From the NCBI GenBank assembly GCA_943704495.1, contig CALSCR010000057.1, positions 1 to 64,000 on the forward strand: 64,000 nucleotides of DNA. The letters are read 5' to 3'. Position 1 is the stretch's first letter, and each line of letters opens with the position of its first letter. Position numbers and translations under genes: made by a program. Positions 57,650-64,000 of this stretch are shown in pieces. The notes beneath the pieces were generated by a model. That model had not been told where the DNA came from. It saw only the letters and a list, made by a program, of their open reading frames with translations, and made no database searches. The DNA is from Pigoraptor chileana (Eukaryota; Opisthokonta; Filasterea).

Positions 57650-60600
57650 TTAACCGAAAATGTCATTAATCGATTGTGCCTGTTTTCTCTGCTGAGGCTG
57701 TGCATGCTGTTGTTGTTGTTGTTGTTGTTGTTGTCGTGGCTGTTGCTGTTGCAAGTTCATTGGCTGCATTGTTTGCGCGGGCGTGGTCTGCTGCCACTGC
57801 GGTGCAGCTTGTGCGGTCTGCAGGGGCGGCCCATACATTCCAGTCGACTGAAGTCCTGCTGTGGGCGGATACTATTCTTGTAATGTGCGTGCGTGTGTGT
57901 GTGTGTGTGTGTTTGTATGTGTGTGTGTATGTGTGCGCGTACGGCATGTGGTTGGCGAAATCAGAATGATAGCCACACGGGTTACAGGATGAAAGCAAGT
58001 GCGACCATCAATCAGACACATCGCATTTACGTCCTCATATCGCTCATTAGGGCGTATCTGGCCAACAATCACCCACCGCCGACCCAGGGTTAGCGTAGCC
58101 CCCGTAGCCCTGTTGCGACTGCTGTTGAGGTTGCATGTACGACTGCTGCCCCGGAAGAAGCGGCGCCACAGGTGACGGCGAGTACGGTTGGTATCCGCTC
58201 GCTGAAAGAGAGTTCTGCTGCGGATGCGACTGGGCATTGGGAGCAAATGACGGCACTTGTTGCTGCTGCTGTGGTCGTGCTTGCTGTTGTTGTAGCTGCG
58301 GCTGTTGGGGCTGTAGTTGTTGTTGCACTTGAGGACGCTGTGCATATGAGCACGTGGATTCGGCTCAGTGATGCGGACACGGACAGAAGCACACCCACCC
58401 ACCCACCCACACACACTACGCATCCGATAACTAGCAAACACAAACACAACAGGCACGGCGATGCAGAATACAGACCGGCACGGATCCCTGTAGTTGGAGT
58501 GAGCCGGGTTGCGCCGCCGCAGCGACAGGCATTCCGCTGGGCGCCTGGAACTGCTGCACCGGCCTGTGCTGCGTGCTGCTCTGCGGTTGCTGTGGCGGCA
58601 TCGACTGCATGCCGACATACGCTGCTGTTGTTGCAGTTTGTTGTGGAACCCTTTGTTGTTGTTGCTGTGTCTGTTGTTGTTGTTGATGTTGTTGTGGGAT
58701 CGCCGACTTCATTCCAGCATACGCCGGCTGCGCGAGCCGTTGCTGCGGCTGCTGACCATACGACTGCACGGGTGGATGCGACTGAAGCGGAGGCTGATAT
58801 TGCGGCTGATTGGACGCCTGCCGCTGCGCGCCGCCCTCCCACGACGTCACCGTCGGTGGTTGCGTCACTTCCGTGGACTCAGCACCGTGCCATCCGCCAT
58901 ACTCGGACGATGCGTCGGTTTGTGCATCGTGAAACGCAGAAGATGGAAGGCTGGCATGAGACGGCGTTGATTGAGCGAACGAAGCCTGCGACCGAGAATA
59001 TTGCTGCTGCTGCTGCTGTTGTTGTTGTTGTTGATTCCGCTGCTGTTGCTGTTGCGGGTGTCCGTCGGTCTGTTGTTGTGGATTGGGGTTCGCATGATGC
59101 ACGGATGGCTGAGTAGTTGTGCGGGCGGCATCTGCGAGTGATTGCATCGCGGGCTTCATCGCAGAGGTTGGAGGTTCGAATCCTACCGCCGACGCCACCA
59201 CCGTTGCTGCCATTTTCGGCGCAGCTGCTGACACAATCTGTCGCATCTCATCCATAGCCGACTTCTGAATGGCAGAGAAAACACAAGAGGGTTGGCACAA
59301 ACCCACGCAAATGACACATAATTTTTAGTCGGCCACAATGAGCATGATTCGCACGCAGTGCCACACACTATACACGCATACCCACACCACACTCATTTGC
59401 ACCGCAGCAGCTGGAGAAAATTTAAAAAAACATACTGATGATGCGACAACTCACCTCGGAGGATGGGACGGACTGCGAGGCATTGGAAAGCGGCTGAAGA
59501 GGAGCGAAATCCATGGGACACATTTCCTCAAGCAACTTTTGAATCTGCGAAGACGACCGAAGGAGCGACAGAGTCATGTTACGGATTGGCGCTTCATACC
59601 AACACCCACCCATCCACACACAAAGCCACATACGATAAAATAAGATCAAGTTGCAATGACGAAAATGCCCCCAGATCCATCCCGGTGAACTTGCTGCCAT
59701 ACCTCAGTCAGGTCAGACCATCCATCCGTTGCGCCAGAGACCTGCGCCTGGGCCTGCATCGCCACAGCCCCCACCGACGCCGCCAGTGTGGCCGGCGGGG
59801 GAGCGAGCCGCGAGGGGACGGCGGCCTGTGGTGTGAATATGTCGAGCCCGTTTTGCGCGGCAGGTGTTCTCTCTTTGACTTGTACCATGACCTTCGGCTG
59901 CGGCGTTTGCTGCGCCGGAGCTGTGTTGCGGTGCTGCGGCTGCTGTTGCATGTGGGCTGGATACACCTGTTGCGACGGCTGCGACGACTGCGCTGCTTCG
60001 GGACGCACGCGCGGACGCTCGAGGTCGCCGCGCGCAAGCATTTCCTCCATGCGCTTAAGCTCAGCGTCATCCATGTTGGAGATATCTCCGTCGGGTACGT
60101 GTCCCTTTTGAAGGCTGCAAGAAACGATATTGTTGGTGGAATGATGCACGTACATTGTGTCAGAAGGTATCGACGCACACACTCACCGGCACAGACATTC
60201 ATATCTACACAGACACCACAAAGCGCCAACCTGCGTGTCTGTTCGTCCATCTGCTGCATTTGCCGAAGCTTTGCGAGCTGCTCCTTTTCGACGCGCTTCA
60301 AAAGCGCCGACGTCACCGACGCAAACATCTCAAACTGCGATGCGTTGATGGTGGACTCCACCGACAGGGGAATCAGAAACGGCAGCACCCGCACAGCAAT
60401 CGTCTGTGCATCGACCTGCGTCTTCTTGTGCTTGCATATCTCATCGTATACTCCCAAAAGGGCCATCAGCACGCTCGGTTCGCGACTTGGCACTGCCTCG
60501 AGTGCAGGAAGTACTTTTTCATCGACAAGCCATTTGTCGGCGACCTCGAGTGACTGCAGCAGTTGAGAGTTTGTGCACAGTTCCATGTGTATGTGCGGCT

Positions 60601-63600
60601 GTGAGTATAACGCGTGCATACCGGCATACGCAGATTGAATGGACGTAGTTCGAATTCGATTAAAAAGCTTGGTTGGATGCACACAGGGCCTACAATTCAC
60701 AGAAGTTGCGACGGACCTTTGAAAGACACAAAAGCGCGTTTACGGCGACAGCGACGGGATCCACAGCGCTGCAGAGTTGCAGTATTCTTGGCAGTATGGT
60801 GTTGCGCATGAGGCCATAGTCCATCGTCGTACTGAACGACGGAATTATGTTCAGGCAGAGAATCTGCAATCATCAATTAGAACCGCAGCGTCCACCAACA
60901 CCCAACAACATCAGCGAAACAGCGGAAATCGCCCCGCAAGCGGACTCTTCATGCGGAGGTGGGTTACATCGCACTCTGCCATCATCAATGCCGGGAAGAC
61001 ATAAATGCCGACGCAGCGTCATTGCCAACGCACGCTATTAACGACAACCGTAATCAACAGAAAGAAAAAAGACAAAGCACCTGTATCTGCGAGCTGCCCG
61101 AGTCGAGAGCCCTGTGGAGAATGGGAAGTACGTGATTCTTCACATCCTCCGTGCTTGCCTTGCTCAGCAACAACTGCATGTTCTGCATGAGCGTAAGCAT
61201 AATCTGGAGCGGCTCTTTCATCTGGAAGACTGGAATGAGCGCGGGGAAGACCAGACGCCTGCAGGCAGACCCAAAAAAAAAGGGCAGCGACGCAAGGTTC
61301 CGGTGAGTGCCGGCGAAGGTGACATGCTCATGGGCTGTGCGAGTGAGTAGTATATGGGTCGTGGCGTGGGCTTGTGTGCGTGCGGCAAAGAGCATTATGG
61401 GGGGGGGGGGCATCCTCAGTTCTCAGCACAAACACTCTCGGATTGACCACTGCAGTTGAGAAATTTGCAGAGCGGAGTGGCGCAAGCGGACACTGAAAAC
61501 ACACACACATTTATACACACACACATCCAGAAAACACACACCTGAAGTCGTCGTTTGAGAAGCCTTCCGCAATCAGAAAGATATTTGGGAGCACAAAAGG
61601 CACCATCATGTTGTTGATCAATTCCTGCAACAGCTGCGGCAAAACGCGCCCCCTGCAATGCGTACCAATTGTGACAGGTAATAGTTGAGCTACAGTGTGT
61701 GACGCGTAGTGTGGCGGATGAACACACAGGAACCACTCTAACCGCACGCACACACGAACAATGCCAGTTGCGTGTGGCAATGCGAAACCAATGAGGCGAC
61801 AAAGGCAGTAACACAGTCGTGCACCACTGTGGCGGAAACAGCACCGACCTGATGACCCTCGCAGACAGCTTGGGAATGATGCGGTGGAGACCCTTAAGAA
61901 ACTGCGCCTTTTTCAGCTCCTCCTTCTCGACAAGCGAGTCGAGGTAGCGCAGTGTCAGGAGAATCACGTCATCGAAATAGGGCAGCGACGCAAATTCGGA
62001 GGCGTTCATGCGCAGTTCCGGCGCAGCTGCGAGGAGCTTGCGGACAATGGGGGCGAGTTCGTGTGGCACGCCACCAAGTTGGGCAAAGGGGAGGCTGTCA
62101 ATAGCCTGGCGGTATGTCAGTATGTTGTTGCTCGACTCGAACAGCGGGCGGCCGTTTTGAAAGGCAGAGTATATCAGCACTCCCAGCGCAAAAAGATCGC
62201 TCCTGCAGGGGAGTAGTGCGGGACACAGTGAACACGTGCGTGCATACGCATCCATTCCAATCAGGCATGTGTACAAAAATTTGCATTGTACGAGCAAATT
62301 CTCTCAACACCCAGACGAGTCCTTGTTCACGACACTGCACACCAGCAGCCACACACGTAATGGTCCCTCAACAGTTGCGGGTTGGCACACACCTGAAACA
62401 GCACGACTTGTCGTACACGTATTCCGGTGCGAGATAGTTGAGCCGCGGCTGCGAGTGGAGGGCGCCCTTGTTGTCCCACTCCTGAAACGAAAAGTTGGTC
62501 TTGTCACCGCTGACATACTGCGCGTACACGCAGTGCCCAAAACCGCCAAGCTTCCAGTCCCCGCGCTCGTTAATAAACACCGATTCCGGATTGACGTTAC
62601 CGTGGATCAGTTTGGCGTCGTCGTGGAGGAACGCGAGCGCTTTACCAAGCTGGAAAAGACCATATTGCACTTCAACCTGCATTGAAGCGTCCAAATGCAG
62701 GCGCAGAGGTAACGGTTGGCGACGGGACAGCAATGGAGACAGAGTTCATGCTGTGCAAAGTGGATCTCAAAGTGGATCTGCAAAGTGGATCTGCAAAGAC
62801 GCGAGAGGGAAGGGAACATGTGTGTGCGTGTGTATGTGTGTATGTGTATGTGTGATCGGACCCAGCACAATATGACACGGGCCGCCGCCATTCAATCACC
62901 TCTTCCAAGGCAAACTCTTTGAGTGCGAGCGGCAAAGGAGGTCCGAGATTCTCATAACAGCCAAGCGCATTCTGGAACGAGATAGACAGGCGCATTAGCA
63001 TTTACCATGCACACCCACGCAAACACATATGTCCAGAGGGACGAAGGACACTTACGCCGGGCACAAGGATAGCCGCAGTAAGGCAGGCACACAACACACG
63101 TCAGTCCAAAGCACACAGAGAACTGAGCTCACCGCGAGAGAGGCAAATACGGGTTCCGTGGCAAAGGCGATGTCCGTCGTTGACTCGTCCAATGGATGCA
63201 TCAACTCGAGAAGAAGAGGATGTCGCAGGCGGGCTGTACGTGCATGCGTTTGTTGAGAAGAACGTTGTTGAGTGCGTGATGTTGACTTTGTCATGTGCGT
63301 TACGTTATCGGTTCGTCAATGACAATGCCATCCACTACAATGCTCTGGAACACAACTAACAACGCTTACCTAGTTGAGTCGCTTCCCTCCGCATCATCTC
63401 AAACACCTGAGGTGCGAGAAAGAAAGCGCATTGTCAGACCCCTCATCCCACAAAAGCGGCCTCGAGAGGATGTTGGCCGAAAGCGACAGCAAGAGCGCAG
63501 CAATGTGCGTAGTTGCGCCAAAATAAACCCACCTGTTCTTTCGACTTCTTGTCAAGCTTCTCGACAAGTTTCTTCTCAAACAGAAACACGGATGCTTTCT

Positions 63601-64000
63601 GTTGTGCGCAAACCGCCGACGCCACACGAGCCGCGCCCACGCAAGAGTGAGAATGTGCGCCCCCACAATTCACAATAAACAATTCACAATCACAACAGAC
63701 GCCAACAAGAGCAGCAAATCTGCAAGAGAATTGATCAATAAACACACACATACACACAGAATGGGTCGCAAACACTCACCTGACCAGTAGAGCGCTTGAC
63801 TGCACTGAAAATTTTCCACATACACCAGGGACCTCCGCTGCCAACCTAGACTCGGTATGATTACGGCAGCAATACGCAGTCAATTAGCGGCTCATCAGTT
63901 ATCTATTGCTGATTTCAAACCGAACCGGGTTGATGAACAATAGAGTTGTCTTGGAAAGTAGAGATGTGCAGGCGGATGGTTCGTACCTGCTTCCCCAGTT
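57650..64000 (-). CDS. SCYL2: SCY1-like pseudokinase 2 (SCYL2), 5' end cut by the window edge, 18 exons visible
   Basis: Visible exons: 64000-63987 (partial), 63845-63780, 63598-63533, 63406-63370, 63233-63133, 62971-62900, 62676-62393, 62202-61849, 61652-61542, 61258-61081, 60863-60717, 60553-60231, 60114-59703, 59544-59455, 59264-58476, 58337-58077 and 57871-57650. Including the fragment they give about 1,174 residues. The kinase-like domain keeps a weak glycine loop (VGSGGPWCMWKIF). It has LIHGNVNPESVF where active kinases have HRDxKxxN, and GGFGHC where they have DFG, so it is a pseudokinase. HEAT-type helices follow: MVPFVLPNIFLIAE, PLQIMLTLMQNMQLLL, ILCLNIIPSF and PSREPSVLMALLGVYD, matching human SCYL2 in order. 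The last 450 residues are Q-rich and end in INDIFG, like the DLFG end of human SCYL2. The family binds clathrin and AP2 and acts in TGN/endosome traffic. Confidence 0.93.
59107..59184 (+). other. tRNA-like A and B boxes inside SCYL2 exon 15
   Basis: TGGCTGAGTAG (59107-59117) fits the RNA polymerase III A box and GGTTCGAATCC (59174-59184) is a perfect B box, 56 bp apart, both on the strand opposite to SCYL2. Flanking bases do not form a proper acceptor stem, so this is not a working tRNA gene. It may be a tRNA-derived SINE remnant taken into the coding exon, or chance. Confidence 0.3.

Noticed and set aside
59100-59200. Functional tRNA-Ser or tRNA-Leu gene on the plus strand
   Set aside because: A and B boxes are present, but the ends do not pair as an acceptor stem, no clear anticodon arm forms, and the region is a coding exon of SCYL2.

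Overview
The window is nuclear DNA from a gene-dense, intron-rich eukaryote using the standard genetic code (TAA, TAG and TGA all end genes). Almost every gene is split by short GT-AG introns of roughly 70-600 bp, many filled with (CA/GT)n or (GA)n microsatellites. The content (heat-shock factor, Rpn10, SCYL2, DGAT1, acid sphingomyelinase, sphingosine kinase, a FAM46/TENT5 poly(A) polymerase, a Flower-type membrane protein, a BNIP2/GDAP2-type CRAL-TRIO protein, a giant DUF4062-P-loop-TPR protein) suggests a unicellular relative of animals or amoebae. The species cannot be fixed from sequence alone. Exon models were built by hand from ORF continuity, donor/acceptor motifs and phase; each model sums to a whole number of codons.

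Layout, left to right. 338-1692 (+) uncharacterised coiled-coil protein; 1.9-2.2 kb repeat array; 2373-3627 (-) HSF; 5677-6977 (+) CRAL-TRIO/BCH protein; 8154-10752 (+) TENT5-like nucleotidyltransferase with an RGG tail; 11376-14598 (+) poly-Q/OCRE protein; 15266-32994 (+) a single gene of about 5,630 codons joining a disordered repeat region, DUF4062, a NACHT/STAND-like P-loop NTPase and a very long TPR solenoid; 34274-37074 (-) sphingosine kinase; 37360-38234 (-) CDGSH iron-sulfur protein; 38722-40958 (-) Rpn10/PSMD4; 41651-42660 (+) Flower family; 44107-45820 (+) ribose-5-phosphate isomerase; 46122-49830 (-) acid sphingomyelinase; 50649-52381 (-) uncharacterised protein; 53105-56688 (-) DGAT1; 57650-64000 (-) SCYL2, truncated by the window edge.

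There is no operon logic, but several genes meet functionally: acid sphingomyelinase and sphingosine kinase act on the sphingomyelin-ceramide-sphingosine-S1P route, DGAT1 on neutral lipid, Rpn10 and HSF on protein homeostasis, SCYL2 and Flower on vesicle traffic. The most striking object is the giant DUF4062-NTPase-TPR protein, which has the architecture of a signal-sensing STAND ATPase. A second unexpected signal is a short dispersed repeat of about 50 bp linked to GA tracts, which lies in several introns and is antisense to the host gene in every clear intronic case.
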